Origin: Desulfurococcaceae archaeon
GTDB lineage: Archaea > Thermoproteota > Thermoprotei_A > Sulfolobales > Desulfurococcaceae
Length of the DNA: 64,000 nt
Assembly: GCA_038845865.1 (NCBI GenBank)
Contig: JAWBQJ010000001.1
Location: forward strand, 496,001-560,000
Direction of reading: 5' to 3'
Part shown: piece after piece, positions 10,930-19,450 of the stretch
Layout of the letters: the number at the start of each line of letters is the position of its first letter
Position numbering within the stretch: position 1 is the first letter of the stretch
Program-made: the position numbers and the translations under genes
The notes under the pieces: model-generated
Database searches by the model: none
What the model was told of the DNA's origin: nothing
Seen by the model: the letters and a program-made list of their open reading frames with translations, nothing else

Positions 10930-11901
10930 GTGAATGCCCTGGGTGTTTTTATGGTTACCGAAGAAGATAACTTAGAAACTCCTGGGAGTGAACGATCTCC
11001 GCAAAAAAATAGAGCGCAATGTCCTCCCGACAAGATTGTCTACGACGTGGCCAGGGCCGAGTATATATGCCTTGAAACAGGCGAGGTTATCGAAGATAGG
11101 GTAATAGACGACCGCGCAGAGTGGCGCGCATTCACACCTGAGGAACGGGAGAGAAGGGCCAGGACTGGAGGGCCCATTACGCCGACCGTACACGACATGG
11201 GATTCACCACAACCATAGATTACTCAGATAGGGACGCTGCAGGGCACGCTCTTGTAAACAAGAAGTATCAACTGTACAAGTTACGGAGATGGCAGGCTAG
11301 AACTAGAATACTTACCAGCGTTGAAAGGAATTTAGCTCAAGCGATGAACGAGCTTGACAGGCTCGCCGATCTACTAAACCTACCGTCTTACATTAGGGAA
11401 GAGGCGGCGAAGATATACAGAGAGGCAGTTGAAAAAGGCCTAGTTAGAGGTAGAAGCATCGAAAGCGTAATTGCCGCGGCAGTTTACTTAGCCTGCAGGA
11501 TGAGAAAGCTCCCGAGAACGCTTGATGAAATCGAAGAATACTCGCGCGTTAGTAGAAAGGAGATCGCCAGGTGCTACAGGCTACTGCTAAGGGAGCTAAG
11601 CATTAAAGTGACGACGAGCGATCCAGCCGACTTCGTGCCGAGGATCGCTCATGCCCTTGGACTGTCGGGAGCAGTCGTGAGAACAGCCATTGAAATACTA
11701 TACAAGGCGAGAGAAGCCGGCATACTAGGCGGTAAGGACCCCGTAGGGCTGGCTGCCGCTGCCGTCTATCTAGCATGCGAGAGGCTGGGTGAAGAGAGGT
11801 CTCAGAAGGAAATAGCAAACGTCGCAGGGGTAACAGAGGTTACCGTGAGGAATAGATGTAGAGAACTCATGAAGGTCCTAAGCGTTGAGGTAGAGGAGTA
11901 G
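10930..11901 (+). CDS. tfb: Transcription initiation factor B (TFB), degenerate zinc ribbon
   Basis: 323 aa. TFB recruits RNAP to the TBP-TATA complex. After a variable leader the N-terminal ribbon reads CPPDKIVYDVARAEYICLETGEVIED: only one cysteine per half is present, so the usual four-cysteine zinc site is degenerate, as in some other crenarchaeal TFBs. The B-reader/linker EWRAFTPEERERRARTGGP follows, then two cyclin repeats (SVIAAAVYLACRMRKLPRTLDEI and GLAAAAVYLACERLG...EVTVRNRCREL). A TATA box (TTTATAAGG near 10906) puts transcription start at about 10930, favouring a leaderless GTG there; an ATG at 10951 is the alternative. A second TFB with an intact ribbon is at 35609. Confidence 0.95.
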   Translation: MNALGVFMVTEEDNLETPGSERSPQKNRAQCPPDKIVYDVARAEYICLETGEVIEDRVIDDRAEWRAFTPEERERRARTGGPITPTVHDMGFTTTIDYSDRDAAGHALVNKKYQLYKLRRWQARTRILTSVERNLAQAMNELDRLADLLNLPSYIREEAAKIYREAVEKGLVRGRSIESVIAAAVYLACRMRKLPRTLDEIEEYSRVSRKEIARCYRLLLRELSIKVTTSDPADFVPRIAHALGLSGAVVRTAIEILYKAREAGILGGKDPVGLAAAAVYLACERLGEERSQKEIANVAGVTEVTVRNRCRELMKVLSVEVEE

Positions 11902-11951
11902 CGGAGTTTCGTGGAAAAACAGCTAAGAATATCTAAACTGTTCTGATCGTC

Positions 11952-12278
11952 CTAGCTCATTATTAAAATGTTTTCTGGCGGCATGCCTAGCTCTTCTACC
12001 AATAACTGCTTTACCCGCTGCCTTTGATCTCCTTGAAGCTCTATTCTACCCCCCTCCTCCCTAAACGTACCACCGGTAGCTAGTTTAGACTTGAAAAACC
12101 TCGCAAGCTGTTTTAACAGCTCCTTGTCCGTCGGAAACCCATCTACTACCGTTACCGCTTTCCCGAACTTTCTAGTATCAAGCCTTATTTTTATTAGTGG
12201 TTGTTCCACTAGTAGCCTTTCGCAGATCTCGGAGGGTAACCCACCACACTCTAAGCCAGACATGTTTTTGCGCATCAC
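11952..12278 (-). CDS. Translation initiation factor aIF1 (SUI1 family)
   Basis: 108 aa. SUI1 fold recognisable from IKIRLDTRKFGKAVTVVDGF followed by KSKLATGGTFREEGGRIELQGDQRQRVKQLL (basic TGG..K/R..GRIELQGD core). aIF1 binds the 30S P-site region and controls start-codon fidelity. An ATG at 12278 is followed by a second in-frame ATG at 12275; either could be used. Divergently transcribed from rpoP with a spacer of 87 bp. Confidence 0.93.
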   Translation of the reverse strand: MMRKNMSGLECGGLPSEICERLLVEQPLIKIRLDTRKFGKAVTVVDGFPTDKELLKQLARFFKSKLATGGTFREEGGRIELQGDQRQRVKQLLVEELGMPPENILIMS

Positions 12279-12365
12279 CGAGCTCTACCTAATAGTTTAC
12301 GCGTCAAGACTTAAAAACCTACCTTCCACATGTTAGACCAGGATATAGTGTACTTGGTGATTACC

Positions 12366-12515
12366 ATGGTCAAATACAAGTGCGGTAGGTGTGGTTACGT
12401 GTTTGACCTCGAGGAGATGGTTAGAACGTATGGTAGACAGGTGAGGTGCCCTAAGTGCACTTACGAAATCGTATACAAGGTTGCTCGAACGTACAGAATC
12501 GTGAAGGCTATTTGA
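12366..12515 (+). CDS. rpoP: DNA-directed RNA polymerase subunit P
   Basis: 49 aa zinc-binding subunit, archaeal counterpart of RPB12. Reads MVKYKCGRCGYVFDLEEM, then QVRCPKCTYEIVYK: two CxxC knuckles (CGRC and CPKC) as in the family. The ATG at 12366 is preceded by GGTGATT; an upstream in-frame TTG (12330) would add a non-family leader and is rejected. A TATA element (CTTAAAAACC near 12310) fits. The last 8 bp overlap the convergent agmatinase-like gene. Confidence 0.93.
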   Translation: MVKYKCGRCGYVFDLEEMVRTYGRQVRCPKCTYEIVYKVARTYRIVKAI

Positions 12516-13407
12516 TTCTCGAGACCTCTCTCCCTTTTAAATAGAGCCCGGAGGCCTCTATTACGATCTTGGCAGCTAAAATGCTAGTCACGTCTCCAAC
12601 ATCAACGAGCGGGTTCAACTCCACGATGTCTAGTGCTACAACCTCGCTGGATTTTTCAAATATCTTCTTCAGTACACGCATAAATTCAAAGTGATTTAGC
12701 CCGAAGGGCTCCGGATTAGAGACCCCTGGAGCTATTGAAGGATCAAACACATCCATATCAATGCTTATGTAGACTTTGTTGAGGTCGTTTAAATCCACTT
12801 CCCCTTTAAGCGCTTCAAGAACGCCGATGACCTTTACGTCCTTACCCGATATGTACTCGAGCTCTTCCTTGCTGTAAGCTCTTGAACCTATGTGAACCAC
12901 CTTCGTACCATCTTCAACGAGTTTTCTCAGAAATGTTGCGTGGTTTAGTGTTGAACCAAGGTACTCGTTTCGCGCATCTAGATGTGCATCGAACACCACG
13001 AGGGTATCTATGTTGTTTTTCAGAGCGCGAACCACCGAGTACGTTAATAGATGCTCGCCCCCAAGCACGACCATTAACCCTGCGTGTTCCTTTACAATAC
13101 TCTTAGTTACAAACTCGATTCTGTCCAGCGCTATACCGACGTCTCCCGGTGGTAAAACCAAGTCGCCGTAATCTTTAAAACCGGTGTCTTCTATTACGGT
13201 GCCCGCCGCTAGGCTGTAAAGCTCTATGTTACATGCAGCATCGCGTATTTTCTGAGGCGCGTATCTTGAACCAGGCCTATAAGTGCTACTCACGTCTAGC
13301 GGTATTCCTAGAACCGCTATAGGTGACTCCTCATTTTCTAAGCATGCAAAGGTGTAACTCAGAAGTAGCGTTTTCCACGCCATTTTATTCCTCACGCTTC
13401 TGGGCAT
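12508..13407 (-). CDS. Agmatinase/arginase family ureohydrolase
   Basis: 299 aa. Binuclear Mn-binding motifs of ureohydrolases are all present: GGEH (near residue 117), DAHLDAR (near 141) and SIDMDVFDPSIAPG (near 215), with NHATF supporting an agmatinase-like substrate pocket. Such enzymes remove urea from agmatine to give putrescine for polyamine synthesis. Substrate is inferred; arginase or guanidinobutyrase activity cannot be excluded. An internal ATG (MAWKTLL) is an alternative start. Tail overlaps rpoP by 8 bp. Confidence 0.85.
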   Translation of the reverse strand: MPRSVRNKMAWKTLLLSYTFACLENEESPIAVLGIPLDVSSTYRPGSRYAPQKIRDAACNIELYSLAAGTVIEDTGFKDYGDLVLPPGDVGIALDRIEFVTKSIVKEHAGLMVVLGGEHLLTYSVVRALKNNIDTLVVFDAHLDARNEYLGSTLNHATFLRKLVEDGTKVVHIGSRAYSKEELEYISGKDVKVIGVLEALKGEVDLNDLNKVYISIDMDVFDPSIAPGVSNPEPFGLNHFEFMRVLKKIFEKSSEVVALDIVELNPLVDVGDVTSILAAKIVIEASGLYLKGREVSRIK

Positions 13408-13482
13408 TTAGTACATATATCAACCAACTAGTTATTTAACTCTAGGCAGCGTGGCTACCCACGTTAAGTAAGGTGATGAGGC

Positions 13483-15231
13483 TTGGTCAACGGCGACCTT
13501 TACGACAAATTAGTAGAAATAGCGAAAAGGAGAGGGGTATTTTGGTCATCGTTTGAGATATACGGCGGTGTAGCGGGATTCTACGATTTCGGGCCCGTGG
13601 GGGTACTGATCAAGAGGAACATAGCGAGCTTGTGGTTAAGGCTGTTCGTGTACTCCAAAGAAAACGTTATTGAGGTGGAAACACCGGTAATAAACCCTAG
13701 GATAGTGTTCAAAGCCAGCGGCCACGAGGAACACTTCACGGACCCCGTACTTGAGTGTTCGAGGTGCAAACGGGTCTACCGAGCCGATCACCTGATAAGA
13801 GATCTCCTGGGATTAAATGTAGAGGGGTGGAGCATCGATGAGATGAATAGGGTTATCGAAGAGCACAACTTAAAGTGCCCTGATTGCGGAGGGGAGTTTA
13901 ACCCCGTGTTCAACGCATTGCTTCTCTTTACAACGCAAATAGGCCCGTATAGAGGCGAGCTAGCTTACTTAAGGCCAGAGCACGCGCAGGGGATGTTCAT
14001 AAACTTTCCACACATCCTCAGAATATCGAGGAACAGGCTACCGTTGGGAATAGCGCAGATCGGTAAAGTCGCCAGGAATGAGATCTCTCCACGGCAGGGC
14101 CTACTTAGGTTGAGGGAGTTTACAATCATGGAAGTCGAGTTCTTTTTCGACCCCGAGGAAGCCGAGAGAGAAGTCGCTGAAGTGCTAGACGAAGTTAGAG
14201 ACGAGAAGCTGAGAGTGGTAACGGCTGAAATGAGGCTCCGTGGCGTTGAAGAGCCAGAAGAGTATAGCGTGGAAGAGTCTATCAGCAAGAAGATCGTGAA
14301 GACGCCGTGGCTAGCTTACTGGATGGGAATTGGAAACAAACTCGTTAAGAGCCTCGGCATACCCCACGACAAGGTCAGGTTCGTGGAGAAGCTTTTACAC
14401 GAAAGAGCTCACTACTCGGCTCAAACGTTTGATCAGGAGGTGTATACGAGCCGGTTTGGCTGGATCGAGGTCGCAGGGTATGCCTATAGAACTACTTACG
14501 ACCTCGAAAAGCACGCCGAGTATAGTAAAGGAGATTTCACGTACTTCAAAAAGTATGAAAAACCCGTAACACTCAGGGTAGAAAAGGCCGTTCCAAATCC
14601 TGAATCCATTGAGAGGGTCGCTGGTAAGGACAGGTTTGCGGAGGTAATGAGGTTCTTAGTGGAGCGCAAACCGGAAGACCTGTACATGGAATTAAAGAGC
14701 ATGGGGTACATAGAAGTGGGCGGGGTTAAATTAACCCCTGACTGCTTCTTTACAAAGACGGAAGAAGTTAAGGTTCACGGTAAGAAAATATACCCGCACG
14801 TCGCCGAGCCATCCTTCGGGCTCGAGAGGCTACTCTACGTTGTGCTAGAATACTCGTACACCGAGAGGGATGGGAAAGTCGTCTTGAAGTTACCACCGTA
14901 TATTGCACCTTACCATGCGGCAGTATTCCCGCTACTCGCGGGCAAGAAACATGAGCACTTGAAAATGGTTGAAGTCGCCAAGAAGGTCTACAAAGACCTC
15001 ATCGCACGAGGCTTCAGGGTGTTATATGACGAAGAAGGCAGCATTGGTAGGAGGTACGCTAGAGCAGACGAGATAGGGATACCTTATGCAATAACAGTGG
15101 ACTACCAGACGCTTGAAGACAGCACTGTCACTATCAGGGATAGGGATACAACACAGCAAATACGTATAGGTATAGATGAAGTTGCAAGCTACTTACTAAA
15201 GGCCCTCGGTCCCGGCGTACTCGTATATTAG
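13483..15231 (+). CDS. glyS: Glycyl-tRNA synthetase
   Basis: 582 aa class II synthetase of the archaeal/eukaryotic alpha2 type. The N-terminus FWSSFEIYGGVAGFYDFGPVG and motif-1-like SGHEEHFTDP are diagnostic; motif 2 is ARNEISPRQGLLRLREF and motif 3 is EPSFGLERLL. A CxxC...CPDC zinc-binding insertion lies at about residues 91-145, and the C-terminal anticodon-binding domain begins near PYIAPYHAAVFPL. The TTG start at 13483 follows AAGGTGATGAG, a strong ribosome binding site. A small CGTGG-CTAC-CCACG hairpin lies in the leader. Two unknown genes follow within 45 bp. Confidence 0.97.
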   Translation: MVNGDLYDKLVEIAKRRGVFWSSFEIYGGVAGFYDFGPVGVLIKRNIASLWLRLFVYSKENVIEVETPVINPRIVFKASGHEEHFTDPVLECSRCKRVYRADHLIRDLLGLNVEGWSIDEMNRVIEEHNLKCPDCGGEFNPVFNALLLFTTQIGPYRGELAYLRPEHAQGMFINFPHILRISRNRLPLGIAQIGKVARNEISPRQGLLRLREFTIMEVEFFFDPEEAEREVAEVLDEVRDEKLRVVTAEMRLRGVEEPEEYSVEESISKKIVKTPWLAYWMGIGNKLVKSLGIPHDKVRFVEKLLHERAHYSAQTFDQEVYTSRFGWIEVAGYAYRTTYDLEKHAEYSKGDFTYFKKYEKPVTLRVEKAVPNPESIERVAGKDRFAEVMRFLVERKPEDLYMELKSMGYIEVGGVKLTPDCFFTKTEEVKVHGKKIYPHVAEPSFGLERLLYVVLEYSYTERDGKVVLKLPPYIAPYHAAVFPLLAGKKHEHLKMVEVAKKVYKDLIARGFRVLYDEEGSIGRRYARADEIGIPYAITVDYQTLEDSTVTIRDRDTTQQIRIGIDEVASYLLKALGPGVLVY

Positions 15232-15271
15232 CCTGGCGAGCAAAACTATACTCGAGGCCGGTGAAAACCAC

Positions 15272-15649
15272 ATGTCTTTAGAGAGGCCGGAGGCGCCTGA
15301 ACACCAGGAAAAAGCAAAAGTAGACTTATCAAAACTACTTGCAATAATTCCACCCGCTACGGAACTTAAAGGAGAGAAGAAGGCTATCCGAGAAAAGCGC
15401 GTTAGAATACGATTTGATAGAAGCTTGGATAAGCCCATTGCGAGGATACCGGTGCACGTGGCGAACGATATAGGTGTGAAGAGCGGAGACCTAGTAGAGA
15501 TAGTCGTTGCAGGCAAACGAAAGGCGATCCTCACCGCCGAGGTCGTAGAGTCGCGTGAAACATCCATTACCGTGTACCCTGCGGATTTGGAGAAACAGGG
15601 CGTGGCTGACAACAGCATAGTTACCATTAGGAGGAAGGAACCCCAATGA
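15272..15649 (+). CDS. Conserved hypothetical protein, possible small beta-barrel
   Basis: 125 aa; family not recognised. The first 45 residues are polar and likely disordered. From about residue 46 the sequence alternates strands: RIRFDRSLDKPIARIPVHVA, then DIGVKSGDLVEIVVAGKRKAILTAEVV, ending DLEKQGVADNSIVTIRRK. This periodicity and the GDLVEI segment resemble small double-psi or AbrB-like barrels such as the Cdc48 N-domain, but this is only a visual impression. It is 40 bp downstream of glyS and overlaps the next gene by 4 bp (ATGA), so the pair is probably translated together. Confidence 0.6.
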   Translation: MSLERPEAPEHQEKAKVDLSKLLAIIPPATELKGEKKAIREKRVRIRFDRSLDKPIARIPVHVANDIGVKSGDLVEIVVAGKRKAILTAEVVESRETSITVYPADLEKQGVADNSIVTIRRKEPQ

Positions 15650-16029
15650 GCCTTTACAATGCGCTAACGTCGCTTAGAAGGCTGGTGGGCAGTTGCGAAG
15701 AGGCTATAAGTGAGGGGAAATTAGCCCTATCTACAGGCGACGCCGATTTAGCATCGAAGTTCGTGAGCTCAGCGAGGGTAATAGCGGTTCAGGCGCCATC
15801 CATATTGACCGAGGCGAAGAATCTTATCGAAAAACACGACAAAGAAGACAAGCTCGTGAAGTACATTAGTGTATACTATAGGACGCTAGTCCTTGTCAGC
15901 GTGCCCTACATCATCCTGATCTTGAAAGATCTTGCCGATCTCCTGAGCAAACGCGGACACGTGGATAAGGTTAACGAGGTGCAGAACATCATTGAGAAAT
16001 TCGAGGTCGCTCTGGACACTCTAAAATAG
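15646..16029 (+). CDS. Conserved hypothetical all-helical protein
   Basis: 127 aa; not recognised. Predicted almost wholly alpha-helical, with a mid-protein hydrophobic stretch (YRTLVLVSVPYIILILKDLADLL) that could be a buried helix or a weak membrane segment. ATG overlaps the stop of the preceding gene by 4 bp. The last 41 bp overlap the 3' end of the convergent radical SAM gene. No cysteines beyond one near the N-terminus and no motif that suggests enzymatic function. Confidence 0.55.
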   Translation: MSLYNALTSLRRLVGSCEEAISEGKLALSTGDADLASKFVSSARVIAVQAPSILTEAKNLIEKHDKEDKLVKYISVYYRTLVLVSVPYIILILKDLADLLSKRGHVDKVNEVQNIIEKFEVALDTLK

Positions 16030-17605
16030 AGATGAGAATGCCGCGTACAAATCTACTATTCACGCTGACCACCTTTACGAGGCCCTTGCAACCACTTACA
16101 CGTCTCTTCATGGTTTTCTTGACAAACACGACGGGACCGTGCTTAACTGGGTAACCGTAAGTGCGTTTTCCTTCTTCGAGGAGGAACACTTCGATCCCCT
16201 TACCTATGAGGTCCCTTTTCGCGATCATGTTATACCTATCCACGAGTCTTTTTAGTCGAGTGATGTACTCCCTATGGCTCTTACTGTCCGGTAGCAGCTC
16301 CTCGAACGCTGTTGCCGGTAGGTTAACGTACTTGTAGAGCGTAATTTTTTCAACGGGAATTTTCCCTAGCCTTTCAACGGCTTTTAGTGTTTCTAAGTAG
16401 ACTTCTCTCGTCGCGGCGGGCAATGCATACATTAAATATATGTAGGGCCTTAACCCATGATCCTTTAAGATCTTAGAGGCCTTAATTACGTGTTCTACCG
16501 TGATCGGCTTTCCCAGTACCCTTTCATTAAACCAGTCGCACCCAGTTTCAAGACCGATGTGGATGGTTGTCCCTTTCAAGTATCTACCCAGGATCTTACC
16601 TACGTCCTCGTTAACCAAGCAAGCTTTAATGTTCTCAATCATGATCGCTATTTTACCCCCTTTGACTTCTTCAAGTGACGCAAGTTCATTCAGCAGTTTC
16701 TCAATGGCATCTACGTTTGCCGGGGGGTAGCAGGGGTTTGTAAGAGGCCCTTTAACTAGCTCATCTCTACCATAGTCTAAGAAGTCGGGCGCGCTTAAAA
16801 CTATTCTTCGTGCACCATGACTTACCAGGTCCGAAACCTCTTTAATTATAGATCGCGGCTCCCTGCTTCGCGGAGGGCCAAACATGTAAGGTACACCGCA
16901 AAAACCACATCCCGGTAAGATGCCGGCAGGGCATTCAAGCCTCTCCTCGAGAACTTGACTTTTACACCTTAAGCACTCAACACAACTCGTTCTCGGTAGC
17001 CTGATCATGGGTCGCTGGAAATTGCTGCACCCCCTTACAACTTCAACGTAAAATCTGTATATTTGGGGGTGTTCAAATGCCTGATCTACACGTGTCCAAG
17101 GCCTTATGCTGGAAAGAACTTCTTTAGGTGTATGGACGTGTCTTGATGTGAGTTTTACTAGTCCACCCGGCCCTCTATACGCTAGAGCAGGAATAGAGTC
17201 CAGTGAGCCGTGCTCACCCCTTGAGATGCGTAAGAGGAGCTCTCTGAGCGGTATTTCAGCCTCTCCTACTACAACAACATCTACCGTACCTTCTCTAAGT
17301 AGCTTAGCGTACTCGAAGCTTATTGGCCCTCCCGCAATGATGTAACCCTTAAAGTTCCGGTTACGTAATTTGGTAACTATCTTGCAGAGGGCAATAAAGT
17401 CGCTACTCATGGCCGAGATCATTACTATGTCTGCCCTAAGTAGCTCTGAGGTTCTTCCCGTAGCCTTTTCATAGGGATAAAAACTCACTTCTCCAAACTC
17501 TTCTGAGATTCCGGCCACGATGCGGGGCCCGGATCCCACAACATCGAAGGTAGCGTACCTTTCCCCCTGGGCCCGTGCAAGGGCATCTATAACTGCGATT
17601 TGCAC
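15989..17605 (-). CDS. Radical SAM protein with cobalamin-like N-domain, interrupted Cys motif and TRAM-like C-domain
   Basis: 538 aa, resembling the archaeal COG1031 group of radical SAM enzymes. N-terminal domain (about 1-130) looks like a B12-binding fold (GYIIAGGPISFEYAKLL, VVVGEAE). The radical SAM region starts YVEVVRGC193, but the expected CxxC does not follow directly: a 39-residue insertion containing C208, C211, C214 and C225 intervenes before GC233GFC236GVPYMFGP. The core continues through HIGLETG and YLMYALPAAT. The C-terminus (about 465-530, YPVKHGPVVFVKKTM...VRGILIS) resembles a TRAM RNA-binding domain, as in methylthiotransferases. An RNA-modifying role is plausible but unproven. 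Convergent overlap with the upstream hypothetical gene. Confidence 0.75.
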   Translation of the reverse strand: MQIAVIDALARAQGERYATFDVVGSGPRIVAGISEEFGEVSFYPYEKATGRTSELLRADIVMISAMSSDFIALCKIVTKLRNRNFKGYIIAGGPISFEYAKLLREGTVDVVVVGEAEIPLRELLLRISRGEHGSLDSIPALAYRGPGGLVKLTSRHVHTPKEVLSSIRPWTRVDQAFEHPQIYRFYVEVVRGCSNFQRPMIRLPRTSCVECLRCKSQVLEERLECPAGILPGCGFCGVPYMFGPPRSREPRSIIKEVSDLVSHGARRIVLSAPDFLDYGRDELVKGPLTNPCYPPANVDAIEKLLNELASLEEVKGGKIAIMIENIKACLVNEDVGKILGRYLKGTTIHIGLETGCDWFNERVLGKPITVEHVIKASKILKDHGLRPYIYLMYALPAATREVYLETLKAVERLGKIPVEKITLYKYVNLPATAFEELLPDSKSHREYITRLKRLVDRYNMIAKRDLIGKGIEVFLLEEGKRTYGYPVKHGPVVFVKKTMKRRVSGCKGLVKVVSVNSRFVRGILISILECPERPRISQ

Positions 17606-17664
17606 CGCTATTCTAACCCCCTACTTAGATATTCCTTAAAAGCCTCTTAGCTGATTATTCTAGA

Positions 17665-18357
17665 GTGAGCATTACAATGGGATTGAGGATGTTCGAGGAG
17701 AGAGGGGAATCACTGGTTGAGATGACGGCGGTCGAGCAGCTCATTAACATGTGCAGAATCGTAAGAGACGAGCTTGAAATACTTGGTAACATGTTGAAAA
17801 ACTATAACGAGCAGTCTGAGGCATCCATGGAGAAAATATATGAAAAGGTTAGAAGCGTCAAGAACCGCGGCGAAGACGCCGTAATGCTAGTCATGGAGTA
17901 CCTGGTCAAGAGTAGTGAGGTGATGCTATACTCCTCGAGCTACATAAACATGATCAGGGGGCTCGACAAAATAGTTCAGCAAATAGATGGAGTTGCTTAC
18001 CGAATACTACTAGCACATGAAAGTAAGGTCTTGCTGGATAAAGGAGTGCTGGAGACATTCATGAAGATGATAGAACTCGAAAGACAGCAACTAGGTGCAA
18101 TTGAGAACGCGGTTTCAAGGATAAGACTTTCACCGAAGAAGGTGATGGAAGAGGTGAACGTGGTCTTCAAGATCGAAGAGGAGATAGACACGATGTTCAG
18201 GAAGAGCTTATTTGATATATACACAAGGTATTCGGGCTACATAACGGCACTCTTAATATTGAAAGACATATTCGAGCACCTGGAGGACATAAGCGACTTC
18301 CTCAAGAACGTTGGTGAGGAAATACGCTACTTGGCACTAGCAAGGTCAGCGAGGTAG
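17665..18357 (+). CDS. PhoU-like/DUF47 family protein
   Basis: 230 aa, all-helical. The pattern of long amphipathic helices with acidic residues (EDAVMLVMEYLVKSSEVMLYSS, FKIEEEIDTMFRKSL, LKDIFEHLEDISDFLKNVGEEI) matches DUF47, a distant PhoU relative generally linked to inorganic phosphate transport or its regulation. No phosphate transporter gene is adjacent, so the partner is unknown. GTG at 17665 or the ATG at 17677 may be the start; a TATA-like CCTTAAAAG lies near 17633. endA begins 3 bp after its stop. Confidence 0.7.
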   Translation: MSITMGLRMFEERGESLVEMTAVEQLINMCRIVRDELEILGNMLKNYNEQSEASMEKIYEKVRSVKNRGEDAVMLVMEYLVKSSEVMLYSSSYINMIRGLDKIVQQIDGVAYRILLAHESKVLLDKGVLETFMKMIELERQQLGAIENAVSRIRLSPKKVMEEVNVVFKIEEEIDTMFRKSLFDIYTRYSGYITALLILKDIFEHLEDISDFLKNVGEEIRYLALARSAR

Positions 18358-18359
18358 GC

Positions 18360-18908
18360 GTGGAGCTGAGAGGTTGTTATGGATTCCTACTCGGTAATAG
18401 AGTAGTAGTATTTGACTATAAGTGCGCAAACGACACGTACTGGACCGGGTATTACGGAACCTTTCTTGGCGTAAATAAACCGAGAAACAAGGATATAAAG
18501 GCCCCCCTCGAACTCTCAATAATTGAAGCGACTTACTTGGTTGAGAAGGGCTTACTGAACGTCATTGAAAACGGGCACCTGCTAAACCGCGAGGAGCTGC
18601 TCGAAACCGGAAGACGCCGTGTAAATAAGTTCGATGCTTTGTATAAAGTATACTGCGACTTAAAGTCTCGCGGCTTCATAGTGAGAAGGGGGCTCAAGTT
18701 CGGTTGCGACTACCTTGTATACCGTTACGGGCCTGGAATAGATCACGCGCCTTTCGGGGTCTTGGTTTACAACCATAACGAAGATATCGACCCAATAGAG
18801 CTTGTGAGGTCTGGCAGGTTGTTACACTCTGTTAGAAAGAAACTTTTAATAGCAACGGTGAGCAGTGATAGAGTAAAGTACTTCGTGCTTTCTTGGTGGA
18901 AGCCGTAA
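18360..18908 (+). CDS. endA: tRNA-splicing endonuclease
   Basis: 182 aa, the homodimeric/heteromeric crenarchaeal type. It cleaves introns at bulge-helix-bulge structures such as those in the tRNA-Ala and tRNA-Gln genes of this window. The C-terminal catalytic domain reads GLKFGCDYLVYRYGPGIDHAPFGVLVY and LLHSVRKKLLIATV; the catalytic triad should be Tyr121 (or Tyr123), His129 and Lys160. The short length means a second, structural subunit may be needed, as is usual for Crenarchaeota; it is not in this window. GTG start 2 bp after the DUF47 stop. Confidence 0.93.
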   Translation: MELRGCYGFLLGNRVVVFDYKCANDTYWTGYYGTFLGVNKPRNKDIKAPLELSIIEATYLVEKGLLNVIENGHLLNREELLETGRRRVNKFDALYKVYCDLKSRGFIVRRGLKFGCDYLVYRYGPGIDHAPFGVLVYNHNEDIDPIELVRSGRLLHSVRKKLLIATVSSDRVKYFVLSWWKP

Positions 18909-18930
18909 AGGTGAAGCGAGTTAGCGCGTT

Positions 18931-19338
18931 TTAATAGCGCTTAAAGTCGCTCACGTCGTATTCCTCGAACTGCATCATCTGCTTAAAGAGTTCTTCGTCT
19001 GATACTCTACCCACTTTCTTCTCCAGTGCCTTGGCGCACCTGTTATCTGGCAGTAAGCTGTTAACCTTGCAGGACGAGTACTGGCATTCGCCGCCGATGC
19101 ACTCGCCTCCTGTGAGTCTACATTGAGCGGTCTTGACAATTCTACCCTTAAATGGCTTGTTCGCAACAAACAACGCGTTTCTACCGCACATGAAGAGCGG
19201 GCATAGAGGATTACATTTTTCCCCTATTGGCTGTGGCGTAACCTTCTGCTCACCTACATAATGTGACGGTTGCGGTGTGGGTTTTCGTGGTATTTGCGTG
19301 TAGGAGCGGCCCTTAGAGTCGCCTACGGGGTTTTTCAT
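18931..19338 (-). CDS. Cysteine-rich conserved hypothetical protein
   Basis: 135 aa from the ATG at 19338, which follows AGGTG by 9 nt. The first 40 residues are polar/proline-rich (SYTQIPRKPTPQPSHYVGEQ). The centre holds nine cysteines in a compact array: CNPLC, C7 residues later (MCGRN), QCRLTGGECIGGEC, SSCKV and RCAKAL, followed by an acidic tail. Such an array could bind zinc or an Fe-S cluster; the family is not recognised. Promoter: TATAAAAATATAAAGG at about 19393-19408, leaving a leader of about 35 nt. Upstream in-frame ATG codons would place the start before the ribosome binding site and are less likely. Confidence 0.65.
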   Translation of the reverse strand: MKNPVGDSKGRSYTQIPRKPTPQPSHYVGEQKVTPQPIGEKCNPLCPLFMCGRNALFVANKPFKGRIVKTAQCRLTGGECIGGECQYSSCKVNSLLPDNRCAKALEKKVGRVSDEELFKQMMQFEEYDVSDFKRY

Positions 19339-19450
19339 TAATAAGCACCTACAGCGCAATTGCGTGTTCCAGGTGTATTTTTGCCCTCATACCTTTATAT
19401 TTTTATACCCTTCAACTAACCACGCATCCTAACTGTAAGCCGGAATGTAG

